Positions 32,657-41,801 of a stretch of 64,000 bases of DNA are shown here, one piece after another. The notes below the pieces were generated by a model. The model saw only the letters and a program-made list of their open reading frames with translations. It was not told the DNA's origin and did not search any database. Made by a program: the position numbers and the translations under genes. The stretch is from Candidatus Dormiibacterota bacterium (GTDB lineage: Bacteria > Chloroflexota > Dormibacteria > CF-121), in NCBI GenBank assembly GCA_035544955.1, contig DASZZN010000028.1:1-64000 (forward strand). Reading direction: 5' to 3'. Positions within the stretch are counted from its first letter, which is position 1, and the number at the start of each line of letters is the position of its first letter.

Positions 32657-34054
32657 CTACGCGCGAGACGGCTGCTGCGCCGGTCGCTGCCCGGCGCCGA
32701 CCATCTCCGCGGCCGGTTGATCGTCGTACTCGACCGAGATGTCCTGCTTCGAACGCTCCTTGACCATCGCCACGGCGATAAAGGAGATCACGGCACAGAC
32801 CAGGATGTAAAGGGCAACGGCGAGGCTGGTCTTGTAGGCGCCGATGCCCAAGAACTTCGGCCCGCTATACAACGTCACCGCAATCAGGGGCGCCGGCCCG
32901 CCGGCGATGACCGACGCGAGCTGGTAGCCGAGCGATGCGCCGCTGTAGCGCAATCGTCCCGTGAAGCTCTCCGCGATGAGCGCCGCCTGCGGGCCATATT
33001 GCGCGTCGTGCGGAATCAGCGAGAGGAAGATGGCGATGAACATCAGGGCCGCAACCTTCGTGTCCAGCAGACCGAAATAGATGAAGCCCCAAACGCCCAT
33101 CGCGGCGACGCCGGCCATGTACACCCGCTTCCGGCCAATGCGGTCGGACAGGTACCCGAACAGCGGGATGGAGAAGAAGGAGAGGACTGAGGCGGCAAGC
33201 ACCGCGTACAGCACAAAGTTACGCGGCTGCTTGAGAACCGTCGTCCCGTAGGTGAAGACGTAGGCCGTGAAGATGTAGAACGGCGCTTGCTCTGACAGCC
33301 GCAGGAAGGCGGATTGCAGAATCTCCTTCCAGTTTCGACGAATGACCTGCGTGACCGGAGCCGATTCGATTCGTTTCGAGTCCAGCAGTTTCTGGAAAAG
33401 CGGCGTCTCGAAGACCTGCAACCGAACATAGAGGCCAACCGCGACCAGGACGATGCTGAAGTAGAAGGGAACTCGCCAGCCCCAGTTCGCAAAGCCGGTT
33501 GGGCCGGCGATGTTGCTCATGATGAGCAACGCGCCGTTGGCGAGGAACAGACCGACAGGGACGCCGAACTGCGGCCAGCTCGCGACTAAGCCGCGTCTCC
33601 CCCCCTTATGGCCCCATTCCATCGACAGCAGCACCGAGCCGCCCCACTCGCCACCGACGCCGACCCCCTGGACGAAGCGCAGGACGACCAGGAGGACTGC
33701 ACCCCAGATGCCAATCGATGCATAGCTGGGCACAAAACCGACAAGGAACGTAGCGATGCCCATCAGCAGAAGAGTCGCGATCAGGGTCGTCTTGCGCCCA
33801 ATGCGGTCTCCGTAGTGGCCGAAGATCGCCGCCCCGATCGGCCGGGCGATGAACCCCACCGCGTAGATCAAGAAGACGTTGAGGGTCCCCACCACGGGAT
33901 TGGAATTGGGAAAGAACAGCTTCGCAAAAACGAGACCGGTCGCGGTGGAGTAGAGGAAGAAGTCATACCACTCGATCGATGTTCCGACCGTGCTGGCGAC
34001 GACCGCCCGCCTGAGCTGTTTTCGTTCGTCAGCCGAAGCCGCTGTCACTGCCAC
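32657..34054 (-). CDS. MFS transporter, metabolite:H+ symporter (MHS) family
   Basis: 465-aa permease with 12 membrane segments. The N-terminus ASTVGTSIEWYDFFLYSTATG, ARPIGAAIFGHYGDRIGRK in loop 2-3 and RFVQGVGVGGEWGGSVLL are diagnostic of the MHS family (ShiA, KgtP, ProP relatives), which import organic acids or osmolytes with protons. I choose the GTG at 34054 because AGGAGG ends nine bases before it; the TTG at 34060 is too close to that site. It converges with the CoA-ligase gene, so an organic acid is a reasonable but unproven substrate. Confidence 0.87.
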   Translation of the reverse strand: MAVTAASADERKQLRRAVVASTVGTSIEWYDFFLYSTATGLVFAKLFFPNSNPVVGTLNVFLIYAVGFIARPIGAAIFGHYGDRIGRKTTLIATLLLMGIATFLVGFVPSYASIGIWGAVLLVVLRFVQGVGVGGEWGGSVLLSMEWGHKGGRRGLVASWPQFGVPVGLFLANGALLIMSNIAGPTGFANWGWRVPFYFSIVLVAVGLYVRLQVFETPLFQKLLDSKRIESAPVTQVIRRNWKEILQSAFLRLSEQAPFYIFTAYVFTYGTTVLKQPRNFVLYAVLAASVLSFFSIPLFGYLSDRIGRKRVYMAGVAAMGVWGFIYFGLLDTKVAALMFIAIFLSLIPHDAQYGPQAALIAESFTGRLRYSGASLGYQLASVIAGGPAPLIAVTLYSGPKFLGIGAYKTSLAVALYILVCAVISFIAVAMVKERSKQDISVEYDDQPAAEMVGAGQRPAQQPSRA

Positions 34055-34092
34055 GCGCAATCACCTCCTGAAATGGGATAAACCCCCGTATG

Positions 34093-34118
34093 GTCCCCTC
34101 CTCGGAGGAGGGACAAGT
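34093..34118 (+). repeat. Divergent copy of the GC-rich palindrome
   Basis: TCCCCTCCTC-GGAGGAGGGA palindrome followed by CAAGTGG in the 193-bp gap between the MHS transporter start and vapC stop. Weaker match than other copies. Confidence 0.45.
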
Positions 34119-34247
34119 GGCGTCAAGCGTGTCCCAGCCGCCTCGCGCTGGGCGCGTCACCACCTCCCTTCCCGCCCTCTCCCCTGCTAAGAATGCACGA
34201 TGAGCCGCCTCTTGTGAAGGGGGTATTACGGGTTCGCGCGAGGTTCT

Positions 34248-34628
34248 CTAGACCCTTTGAACCTGAACCTGCGGGATGTCGTCGAAATCAGCATCCTGCG
34301 TGAAGACTACGAGGCCGTGTCGGACACCGGTAGCCGCAATCCACACATCCATCACCCGGGGACGACGGCCGGCGGCTCGCGCTTCCCCAACGATCGAGGC
34401 GAAGATTCGTGCGACTTCTGCATCGATGGGGATCGCGTCGTATTCGCGCTCAACCCTGCTGACAGTGCGAAGGCGGCGGGCCCGGGTCTGGGCGTCTCTG
34501 GCACGTAGCACGCCAAGGTGCAGCTCGGCCAGCGTGACGACGGATACTGCGGGTTCGTCGGGCAGGCTATCAAGCGGGCGACCGGCTTCCCTAGCGATGA
34601 AGACCGACGTGTCGACTAACCCTTTCAT
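34248..34628 (-). CDS. vapC: VapC-type PIN-domain toxin
   Basis: 126-aa PIN ribonuclease. Conserved acidic residues are visible: Asp6 in GLVDTSVFIA, Glu in VVTLAELHLGVL near 35, Asp in VMDVWIAATG near 93, and Asp in FTQDADFDDI near 111. It should cleave RNA when not bound by its antitoxin. Its ATG overlaps the antitoxin stop (ATGA), the standard order antitoxin-toxin. Confidence 0.88.
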   Translation of the reverse strand: MKGLVDTSVFIAREAGRPLDSLPDEPAVSVVTLAELHLGVLRARDAQTRARRLRTVSRVEREYDAIPIDAEVARIFASIVGEARAAGRRPRVMDVWIAATGVRHGLVVFTQDADFDDIPQVQVQRV

Positions 34629-35065
34629 AGCTCGTCGATGCGTTCGCCGACCACGTCGTTGACATCGCGCATGAACTGGTCGTCAAGCGGGGCCTCTCGG
34701 ATAATCGCTTCGAGGGCGGACTTCGATCCGAATCTGGATCGCGAGGGAACGGGCCCCAACTCCGCGACTTCGCGTCCGGCCACCGTAATGAGAAAAGTGC
34801 GCCCCGCTTCGACCTGACGGAGGATGCCCGCGCTATCGTTCCGCAGATCTCGAACAGGAATCCGGATAGGCCCTGAGCCGGGTGACTCGGGTGCGACAGT
34901 TCGAACGACTTTTCTCGGCTTGCCGTGCCTGGCGTCATATTCGTGGCCTAACTGCTTGGCCTCCGCGTACGGAATTCCGAGTTGCTTTTCGATCAGCGCG
35001 TAGGTGAAGCCCTTTTCTCGAAGCTGGAACGCGCGCCGCCTGATCCCGGCCGCCGACTTCTCCAT
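34625..35065 (-). CDS. vapB: Phd/YefM-type antitoxin with an extra N-terminal helix-turn-helix
   Basis: 146-aa antitoxin, longer than the usual 70-90 aa. The C-terminal half is Phd/YefM-like: IRIPVRDLRNDSAGILRQVE, GRTFLITVAGREVAELGPV, then an acidic C-terminal tail for toxin binding. The N-terminal 60 residues (RAFQLREKGFTYALIEKQLG followed by IPYAEAKQLGHEYDARHGK) look like a second helix-turn-helix of the type found in resolvase or transposon-like proteins. It is coupled to vapC and has a palindromic operator across its -10 box. The fusion is unusual for this family. Confidence 0.8.
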   Translation of the reverse strand: MEKSAAGIRRRAFQLREKGFTYALIEKQLGIPYAEAKQLGHEYDARHGKPRKVVRTVAPESPGSGPIRIPVRDLRNDSAGILRQVEAGRTFLITVAGREVAELGPVPSRSRFGSKSALEAIIREAPLDDQFMRDVNDVVGERIDEL

Positions 35066-35080
35066 AATGCTGCGAAATCT

Positions 35081-35099
35081 ATTGTAGCATCTCTGCTAC
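35081..35099 (-). promoter_or_regulatory. vapBC promoter with overlapping palindromic operator
   Basis: TACAAT on the minus strand (35086-35081) lies 15 bases before the vapB start, and a perfect inverted repeat GTAGCA-TCTC-TGCTAC (35084-35099) overlaps it. This is the arrangement expected for autorepression by the VapB-VapC complex. No clear -35 box is recognised. Confidence 0.6.
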
Positions 35100-35127
35100 G
35101 CCACCCGATATCGGTAAACTGAAGGTC

Positions 35128-36741
35128 TTGACGAGCGACGCGCAACCCAGCCCGCCGTCACCGACGCGGACTCAGCCAGTCTTCACCAACCAGATTCCGG
35201 CCGATCGCCGGTATTGGGTGCTGGGTGCCATCATGCTGGTCCAGTTCACCTCGGTCCTGACCAGCACGATCGTGTCGACCGCAGCGCCGACGATCGTCGA
35301 CGAGCTTCACGGGCTCGATCTCTACGCCTGGCTCTTCTCCTCATACCTGCTGGCGTCATCCGTGACGGTGCCGGTTGTGGGGAAGCTCTCCGACCTCTTC
35401 GGACGCCGGCCCTTTTACATCGCCGGGCTTTCGCTCTTCCTGTTTGGGTCCGCTATCTCCGGGCTCTCCCAGAACATGGGTGAGCTGATCGCGGCTCGGG
35501 CCCTCACCGGAATCGGGGGCGGGGCGATGATGGCGCTGGCCGTGACCACCATCGGCGACATCTTTTCTCCTCGTCAGCGTGGTCGCTGGACGGGCCTGAT
35601 CGTGAGCGTCTTTGGCCTGGGAAGCGTCATCGGCCCGCTGGTCGGCGGATTCATCACCGATCATTTCGGCTGGCGTTGGGTCTTCCTGGTCAACCTGCCG
35701 CTCGGGCTGATTGGGCTTGTCCTGATTGCCGTTCTCCTGCCGAAGGTCGTGGGTCGCGGCCGGGTCCGCGTCGACTGGCTCGGCATCATCCTCCTCGTGA
35801 GCGGCGTCGTCCCGATCTTGACCGCGCTCACCTGGGCCGGCATCACCTATCCCTGGGACTCGGTCCAGGTGATCACTGCACTGGCCGGCGGCGCGGTCCT
35901 GCTGGTCGTATTCGCCGTGTGGGAAAACCGCGTCGCCGAGCCCATCCTGAGCCTGCATCTTTTCGAGAGTCGGGCCTTCACCGTGGCGGTCATCCTGAGT
36001 TTTGTGGTCGGTATGGCCCTCTTGGGCGCGCTGACGTTTCTGCCGCTGTATGCCCAGGGCGTGCAGGGGTATAGCGCGCAGGACGCCGGCCTCGTGCTTT
36101 CGCCCTTGATGGTCGGCTTCGTTCTCGGCAGCCTGGTCGGGGGCCAGCTGACGACTCGGACCGGTCGATACCGAACGCAGACGCACATCGGCCTTGCCCT
36201 CGCGGTGATCGGCACGTTCCTACTGTCACGTCTGTCGGCGGACTCGTCGTTCAGCCAGGCCGCTATCGCCATGGTCGTGACCGGGGCTGGCGTTGGGGCT
36301 GTCTTCCCCACTCTGTCGGTCGTCGTCCAGAGCGCCTTCCCGTACCGGATGCTCGGGACCGCCAATGCGGCGCGCCAGTTCTTCAACAACCTCGGCGCTG
36401 TGATGGGCATTCCGATCATGGCAACGATCGTCATCGAGACGTTAAAGAACGAGCTGCCCGGGCACCTGCCCGCGGGCAGTGGCGCGCAGCTGGCGAAAGC
36501 CGCGACCTCGGGTGCCCAGGGACTGATTGCGGGTCAGAACCAGGGACTGACGGAAGCGTTCGGCAAGCTCCCGCCCGCACTGGCGCACCAGGTGCTGACC
36601 GCGATCCGGGTGAGCCTGTCGATCGGCGTCGAACGGGCGTTCATCCTGGCCACCGTACTGATGACCCTGGGATTGCTGACGAGCTTCTTCCTTCCCGAGA
36701 TTCCACTGCGAGGAACGATTCAGGACCACCCGACCGGCTGA
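35128..36741 (+). CDS. MFS drug/multidrug exporter, DHA2 family (14 TMS)
   Basis: 537-aa permease with about 14 membrane segments. The DHA2 signature blocks are LDLYAWLFSSYLLASSVTVP, GKLSDLFGRRPFYIAGLSLF, RALTGIGGGAMMALAVTTIG and the motif C region GLGSVIGPLVGGFI. It exports lipophilic drugs or metabolites with proton antiport. The start is TTG 35128 with GAAGG very close; no better start is visible. It is divergent from vapB, with a TAAACT hexamer seven bases upstream that could be a -10. Confidence 0.87.
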   Translation: MTSDAQPSPPSPTRTQPVFTNQIPADRRYWVLGAIMLVQFTSVLTSTIVSTAAPTIVDELHGLDLYAWLFSSYLLASSVTVPVVGKLSDLFGRRPFYIAGLSLFLFGSAISGLSQNMGELIAARALTGIGGGAMMALAVTTIGDIFSPRQRGRWTGLIVSVFGLGSVIGPLVGGFITDHFGWRWVFLVNLPLGLIGLVLIAVLLPKVVGRGRVRVDWLGIILLVSGVVPILTALTWAGITYPWDSVQVITALAGGAVLLVVFAVWENRVAEPILSLHLFESRAFTVAVILSFVVGMALLGALTFLPLYAQGVQGYSAQDAGLVLSPLMVGFVLGSLVGGQLTTRTGRYRTQTHIGLALAVIGTFLLSRLSADSSFSQAAIAMVVTGAGVGAVFPTLSVVVQSAFPYRMLGTANAARQFFNNLGAVMGIPIMATIVIETLKNELPGHLPAGSGAQLAKAATSGAQGLIAGQNQGLTEAFGKLPPALAHQVLTAIRVSLSIGVERAFILATVLMTLGLLTSFFLPEIPLRGTIQDHPTG

Positions 36742-36777
36742 ACTCCGGAGCGGCCTCAGGTATTGCCAAGACAAGTA

Positions 36778-36805
36778 TTGACACCCTGAGTGACCGGCGT
36801 ATCGT
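36778..36805 (+). promoter_or_regulatory. Putative promoter of the Tat-exported protein gene
   Basis: TTGACA (36778-36783), a 16-base spacer and TATCGT (36800-36805). The transcript would have a leader of about 90 bases that carries a GC-rich palindromic hairpin before the ribosome site. Confidence 0.45.
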
Positions 36806-36848
36806 CGCCTAGGTAGGGATCTCTGCTTGTTGGGGAAAGCAGGGACTC

Positions 36849-36883
36849 AATCCCTCCCCATCTGGGGGAGGGCAGGGTCGGGG
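36849..36883 (+). repeat. GC-rich palindromic element in a 5' leader
   Basis: CCCTCCCCATCTGGGGGAGGG core and the CAGGGTCGGGG tail, between a TTGACA promoter and an AAGGAGG ribosome site. The hairpin ends about a dozen bases before the Shine-Dalgarno, so it would be part of the mRNA leader. Confidence 0.75.
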
Positions 36884-36904
36884 TTTGGCCTTCAAGGAGG
36901 GGAA

Positions 36905-37855
36905 ATGGGCGACAGCATGTGGCAGGCAGTGGCCCGCCGTCCCTATGTGGGACACGATCATTTCTGGCAGCGCGCGATGTCGCGGCGGCAGTTTCTCGGG
37001 ACAACGGCCGTCGCTACGGCCGCGGTCGCAACCTCGCCGATGTGGTTCCCGGTGCTCGCCGACGCGTCCGGCCGGGATCCGGTTCCGATTCCGGGCGGAT
37101 TCTTTCCCGGCTACCATGCGTTTCTCGGTCCCGGGGTGGAGCCGAGCACGATCTTCAACTACCGGGGAACCACCGGGGTCGCGGCGGTGCAGGGCACCGG
37201 CACCGCCTGGAATACGCGAACGGGAGACTCGAAGACCGTCAACTTCGACAGCGACAACCGGTTCATGCGCGGCGAATACATCGGGATGGATGGCGAGGAG
37301 CACGAAGGAACTTTCGGCTTCATATGACTCGACATCTATGAGGGTCCGGTGGATCCTCTGGCGCCCGATACTCACCAGAAACACGACCTGAGCCCGGGCA
37401 TCGCGCCCAGCGGCCTTTTCTGGACGGTCCGGATCCCCGATAGCTGGGTCCACGTCGACGCGGACGAACTCGACGATGGCGCGCGCTACCAAGTCCACAA
37501 CCTCCGCCTCAAGGACTATCGACAGCTGGCGAACTCGCTGCCGGCCCTCCCGCCAGGAACGACGCAGACGCCGCCCGATGCCGCCACCGCATCGTTTGAC
37601 ATGCACTGGAAGGGCAATACCGGCAAGGCAGAGGCGACCGATTCAGGTCCCAACCGGTTCACCTTTAAGGGGATCCTGACCCACGCCACGATGGCTTGGT
37701 CGTGCAAGGTACCCAGCAAGCACTTCAAATTCCAGTCGGCGGCCGCCAGCACGTCGCACGAGACATTCGCGGAGCTCGTCAATGAGCGCAACGGCAGCTT
37801 TTTCGCCGGCGAGGATAACGAACAGTCAGGAGGAAGCGGCCAGCAAGGCTCCTGA
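36905..37855 (+). pseudogene. Tat-exported protein of unknown function interrupted by an in-frame UGA
   Basis: AAGGAGG ribosome site and ATG 36905 define a 316-codon frame. A twin-arginine signal (SRRQFLGTTAVATAAV) is followed by a secreted domain, IPGGFFPGYHAFLGPGVEPS and so on. TGA at 37325-37327 (codon 141) interrupts it as GTFGFI-stop-LDIYEGPVDP. The same frame continues with normal protein composition to 37855, ending in a Gly/Ser-rich tail. The family is not recognised. The interruption may be a point mutation, a sequencing error, or recoding; a hairpin with GGGTCC/GGATCC arms lies 14 bases downstream. Confidence 0.6.
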
Positions 37856-37876
37856 GTTAGTCGGCGTCAAGCCCTG

Positions 37877-39589
37877 TCAGCCCAATCGTCGGCCAGCGGG
37901 CAGCGTCAGCGCCTCGGTCAGGTCGGCTGTCGGGGCGGATACTTCGCTCGGATCGTCGGGGACTGTCAGGACCGGGGTTGGCGCCATCACCGAGAGCGGG
38001 AGGGCGAGAGCGAAGACTGTCCCATCACGTCGCGTGCTGCTTTCGATCACGAGGCTGCCTCCGTGACCTTGGGCAAGCTGCCGACTGATATACAGTCCGA
38101 GCCCCGTGCCCGGAATGCTGCGGAAGGCAGGTTCGTTGGTCCGATGGAAGCGCTCGAAGACCCGCTCCCGTTCGTCCTCAGGAATGCCGACCCCGTTGTC
38201 CGCGACCCGCACGACGGCCCGATCCCCCTCGGCCGACAGACTGATCGACAGCCGCGCCGGCTGGAGGCTGTACGACAGGCCGTTGTTGATGAGATTGTCC
38301 AGGATGCGACCGACCTGGCTTGCATCAGCCTCCACGACAACCGGATCGTCGGTCGTGCCGTTTGTAATCTCCGCGCCGACCAGAACGGCCCGGGGCAGAG
38401 CGCGTTCCCTGGCATCGCGGACAACCTTCCGCAGGTCGATCTGGCTCGGATTGCGTGACAACGCGTTCGCCTCGATTCGCGAGGCTTCGAGGAGATCGGC
38501 CACGATTCGGTTCAACTCCCGAGTCTTGCCAATCAGGATATCGAGCGACTTTTTCCATCCGTCGGGGACAGCACCGAGGGTGCCATCGGACATCAACGAC
38601 AAATAGCCGGTCAAGACCGTGATCGGGGTCCGCAACTCGTGCGCGGCCAGGTGGAGAAAGCGAGTCTTGGCCTCGCTGGCGTACTTGGCAGACTCGTAAA
38701 GGCGGGACATCTCTTCCTCACGCTCGTGCGTGTCCACAAAGGCGGCGAGGAGGAACGATGCCACCGCCACGCTGACGTTGAAGACCTGGAGGGTAACCAT
38801 CTTCTGGAGCAGCGTCTCGCCAAAGAAGGGGCCGACCCCCTGGAGGGCTGACCAGATGGCGACTCCCGACGCGATCAGCGCCGCGGGTGCGGCACCTCGT
38901 AGGCGGAACCGCCAGGCCGTGGTCATGATCAGAAGAAGAACCAGGTATTCGAGCCGCAGCCGATTCTGGAAAAGCACGTAGGTCACGACGGCCGTGCCGG
39001 CCAGCAGACCCGCCAGCTCCAGACGCCGTCGCCAACTGAGGACTGGTTCGGAAGGGCGCGCGAGAATACTCAAGAGGAGTGGCGCCACAAGCAGGATGCC
39101 CATCGCGTCTCCGGTCCACCAGACCGCCCACGTCGGCCCGAATTCGGTCGCCGGAACGGCACCTGAGAGGACGAGCACGACACTCCCGATGGTCGCGCTG
39201 ATCATCATGCCGGCTAGAGCCGCAATCACGATGAGGGCGATCGCATCGCGCAGCCGGTCCAGTTCGCGGTGGAAGCCGACTCGCCGGAGCAGCTCGACTG
39301 AAACGAGGGGAGCCAGCGTGTTGCCGAGGGCAATGAGGGCCGCAGCCAGTGGTGAGGGGCTAATTGGAAGGTTGACCGCGAACGCGGCAATGGCGATAGC
39401 CGGCCAGGCCCGGCGGCCCATCAGGAGCATCGCTACCAGCGCGATCCCCGTCGGAGGCCAGACAGGTGTTACCTGGCCATGCACCAGCGCCAGGTTCAAG
39501 CTCAGGCGAGCCGCCAGCCAATAGGCCAGGGCAACCAGCGCTAGCCCGAGAAATGCCCTACCTGTTCGTTCGAAGGGTCTCATCGGCAC
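37877..39589 (-). CDS. Sensor histidine kinase with MASE1 membrane sensor
   Basis: 570-aa kinase. An N-terminal MASE1-type integral membrane domain (about residues 15-285; WPPTGIALVAMLLMGRRAWP is characteristic) is followed by a short linker, a HisKA dimerisation domain with the phospho-acceptor His in LAAHELRTPI near 316, and an HATPase domain with ILDNLINNGLSYS (N box), VRVADNGVGIPEDE (G1), FERFHR and GTGLGLYISRQL (G2). No response regulator gene is adjacent, so it is an orphan. The signal is unknown. Confidence 0.9.
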   Translation of the reverse strand: MPMRPFERTGRAFLGLALVALAYWLAARLSLNLALVHGQVTPVWPPTGIALVAMLLMGRRAWPAIAIAAFAVNLPISPSPLAAALIALGNTLAPLVSVELLRRVGFHRELDRLRDAIALIVIAALAGMMISATIGSVVLVLSGAVPATEFGPTWAVWWTGDAMGILLVAPLLLSILARPSEPVLSWRRRLELAGLLAGTAVVTYVLFQNRLRLEYLVLLLIMTTAWRFRLRGAAPAALIASGVAIWSALQGVGPFFGETLLQKMVTLQVFNVSVAVASFLLAAFVDTHEREEEMSRLYESAKYASEAKTRFLHLAAHELRTPITVLTGYLSLMSDGTLGAVPDGWKKSLDILIGKTRELNRIVADLLEASRIEANALSRNPSQIDLRKVVRDARERALPRAVLVGAEITNGTTDDPVVVEADASQVGRILDNLINNGLSYSLQPARLSISLSAEGDRAVVRVADNGVGIPEDERERVFERFHRTNEPAFRSIPGTGLGLYISRQLAQGHGGSLVIESSTRRDGTVFALALPLSVMAPTPVLTVPDDPSEVSAPTADLTEALTLPAGRRLG

Positions 39590-39696
39590 TGATGCCTAGG
39601 TGGTAGCAGATTGCCCAAATTTAATCAAGTAACTGGACGCATCGTGGTTTTTCGGCTTCCCGTGGGCCGAGCCGTGCGACGTCCGCTGCCCGGCGG

Positions 39697-40875
39697 TTAC
39701 CGGGAGAGCACAGGCGCCGTGCGGTCCACCGACGCCCAGGAACCCTGGCGGGCGCTGCGCGCGACCGCTTCGCAGACGAGCATCGAGTCGTGCCCATCGA
39801 CAAATGTCGGATAGTCGGGCTCGGCCGCGCCATCCCCGGCCACCGCGCGGTAGACCGCTCGATACAGCGCCTTGAACGTGTCCGCGAAGCCCTCGTTATG
39901 TCCGGCCGGCAAGCTAGCCGCATCACGTCCTTCCGGGTTCAGCAGGGCCGGGTCGCGTGGCAGGAGCTCGTTCGGCTTTCCGCGATTGCCGATCCACAGG
40001 TCGTCGGGACGCTCGGAGTTCCAGGCTGCGGCGGAGGTGGATCCATCGATTTCGAACTCGAGCGTGTTCCTGCGTCCGGCGCTGATCTGCGAAATGGTCA
40101 GGTTGCCGATCGCCCCGTTCTCGTAGCGGAGCAGGATGGTCGCGCAGTCCTCGGTCGTGATCGTTCGGGCGGTTGTCGCACCGGACGGCTTATCGGAGAA
40201 GGTTTCAACCGGCCCGATGGGCTGGCGGCGGACCGGGATAAAGGTCTTCAAGTCGGCCATCACGGAGACGATCCGCTGCCCGGCGACGTGGCTGGTCAGG
40301 TCCATCCAGTGTGAGCCGATGTCGGCAACGGCTCGCAGGCTCCCGCCCAGTCCTGGCTCGAGCCGCCAATTCCAATCGGTGTCGAGGAGCAGCCAGTCCT
40401 GCAGGTAATGGCCAGACACGAGGCGGACGTCACCGAGCCCGCCTTCGCGCACCAGCTGATGTAGATGGCGGTTAATCGGATAGAAGCGGATGTTGAAGTT
40501 GACAGCATGGACGAGGCCGCTCGCCCGCGCGAGCCGAACGAGCTCCCCCGTTTCAGCCGACGTCATCGCGAGCGGCTTCTCGCAAACGACATGCTTGCCC
40601 GCAGCCAAGGCCGCTGCGGCCTGCCGGTAGTGAAGGTGATTCGGCGACGTTATGTGTACGACATCGACCCGCGGGTCAGCGAGCATGGCCTCGAAGCTCT
40701 CGTACGCGGACGGCAGCCCGAGCGCAGCGGCGCGTTCCGCGGCCCGGACTTGGCTGGATCCAACCACGCCATGCACCTGCACGCCCAGCCGGCGCAAGGC
40801 CTCGACATGCACCACGCCGATAAAGCCCGTTCCGACGACGGCGGCGCCGACTTCGGTGAACGGCCGTGTACTCAC
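39697..40875 (-). CDS. Gfo/Idh/MocA-family NAD(P)-dependent oxidoreductase
   Basis: 392-aa dehydrogenase. The Rossmann motif GTGFIGVVHVEALRRLG lies near residue 16, VDVVHITSPNHLHYRQAAAAL near 70, and the family motif HVVCEKPLAMTSAE near 94 carries the catalytic Lys. The C-terminal alpha/beta domain includes VADIGSHWMDL with the conserved His near 187. The substrate would be a sugar, inositol or similar polyol; the sequence does not decide. It starts at GTG 40875, overlapping the DUF1801 stop. Confidence 0.88.
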   Translation of the reverse strand: MSTRPFTEVGAAVVGTGFIGVVHVEALRRLGVQVHGVVGSSQVRAAERAAALGLPSAYESFEAMLADPRVDVVHITSPNHLHYRQAAAALAAGKHVVCEKPLAMTSAETGELVRLARASGLVHAVNFNIRFYPINRHLHQLVREGGLGDVRLVSGHYLQDWLLLDTDWNWRLEPGLGGSLRAVADIGSHWMDLTSHVAGQRIVSVMADLKTFIPVRRQPIGPVETFSDKPSGATTARTITTEDCATILLRYENGAIGNLTISQISAGRRNTLEFEIDGSTSAAAWNSERPDDLWIGNRGKPNELLPRDPALLNPEGRDAASLPAGHNEGFADTFKALYRAVYRAVAGDGAAEPDYPTFVDGHDSMLVCEAVARSARQGSWASVDRTAPVLSR

Positions 40876-41259
40876 GCCTTCTTAGCGGAACCCCGCTCGG
40901 CCGGAGTGAGCGAGCACCAGGCAACAACGATCTTGCCGAGCTCAGCGGGGCGCGCCTGTGCCTCGGCCGGGTCGGCGAAGCGCATGAAGCGCGCGCTCGG
41001 GCCCGTCCCCTCGAGATGGGCGAACTTTCCTGGAATCCGCGCTCCGCGATTAAACATCAATGACACCTGCTTCTCGTTGGTCACCTGGACGAAGGTGGCA
41101 AAGTCGCCGTCGTAGCCGAAGGTTTGCGTCCCGTACTTCACGAACTCGGTCATCCGGCGGTCAGCGCGGAGGATGATCTCGCGCACGCGTCGGATTGGTG
41201 GCCTCGGCGGAGAGCTTCTTTTCTGCGAACCAGCGCTCGACCTCTGGGCTACTCTTCAT
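40872..41259 (-). pseudogene. DUF1801 protein with a single-base frameshift
   Basis: The first 21 residues (MKSSPEVERWFAEKKLSAEA) run in one frame from the ATG at 41259, and the rest (VREIILRADRRMTEFVKYGT...) in another. Deleting one T at 41195-41196 joins them as EATIRRVREIILR, the pattern of DUF1801 proteins. The C-terminal part QVSLMFNRGARIPGKFAHLEG is also typical. This is either a sequencing insertion in a short run or real decay. DUF1801 proteins are small soluble proteins of unknown function. It is coupled to the Gfo/Idh/MocA gene. Confidence 0.7.
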
Positions 41260-41398
41260 TCAGCGCCTTAGCCTAGCCGAAGCGGCCCGGCGCAATCTGG
41301 GCGCTACCGCTGGAACCGCGTGAGCTAATGGTTGCCCAAAGAGCTTGTGATGAAGCCTGTTGAATCGTATGTCGAGATGATCGGCGCGTCGCCCGTGG

Positions 41399-41731
41399 TC
41401 AATCGGCTCTCAAATGTTCGGGTCGCACGCAGCGAGGCTCGCCGCAGACGTTGTTGAGATCCGCGTCAGGCAGGGCAAACCCAGCTTCATACCACATGGC
41501 CCGCGCTCCCCGAAATGGCTCTGGCTTTTCTGCACCATTCTCGTGAACGACAGGAAGAATGATCTCAGCGCCTTGCCAGCCACTGATTTTCGGGTCACGC
41601 CATCTTGCTTTATTGGCGTCCCATTGTTCAGTTGGAGCGATCCACATGTAGTGGCCGTCCTTCTCGACCCAAGACTTCCGTAGGCGTTCACGATCTTTGC
41701 GAGTCAGTTTTCCAAGCCTGCGGTAGTTCAT
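41399..41731 (-). CDS. Small HNH-type endonuclease-like protein
   Basis: 110-aa protein with a C-terminal ending CGEPRCVRPEHLRAD that resembles the zinc/HNH motif (CxxxxC...P.HL) of small homing-type endonucleases. N-terminal to it are basic helices (RRLGKLTRKDRERLRKSW) and an aromatic segment (WDANKARWRDPKISGW). The first His of HNH is not obvious, so activity is uncertain. It lies downstream of the mrr gene on the same strand with a 70-bp gap and may close the restriction operon. Confidence 0.5.
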   Translation of the reverse strand: MNYRRLGKLTRKDRERLRKSWVEKDGHYMWIAPTEQWDANKARWRDPKISGWQGAEIILPVVHENGAEKPEPFRGARAMWYEAGFALPDADLNNVCGEPRCVRPEHLRAD

Positions 41732-41801
41732 GCTGGCCTACCCTCTGATGTCGTCCAGACGCAAAATAGTCACCGATGCCGGCCTGAGTCTCGGTGCTGC
41801 G

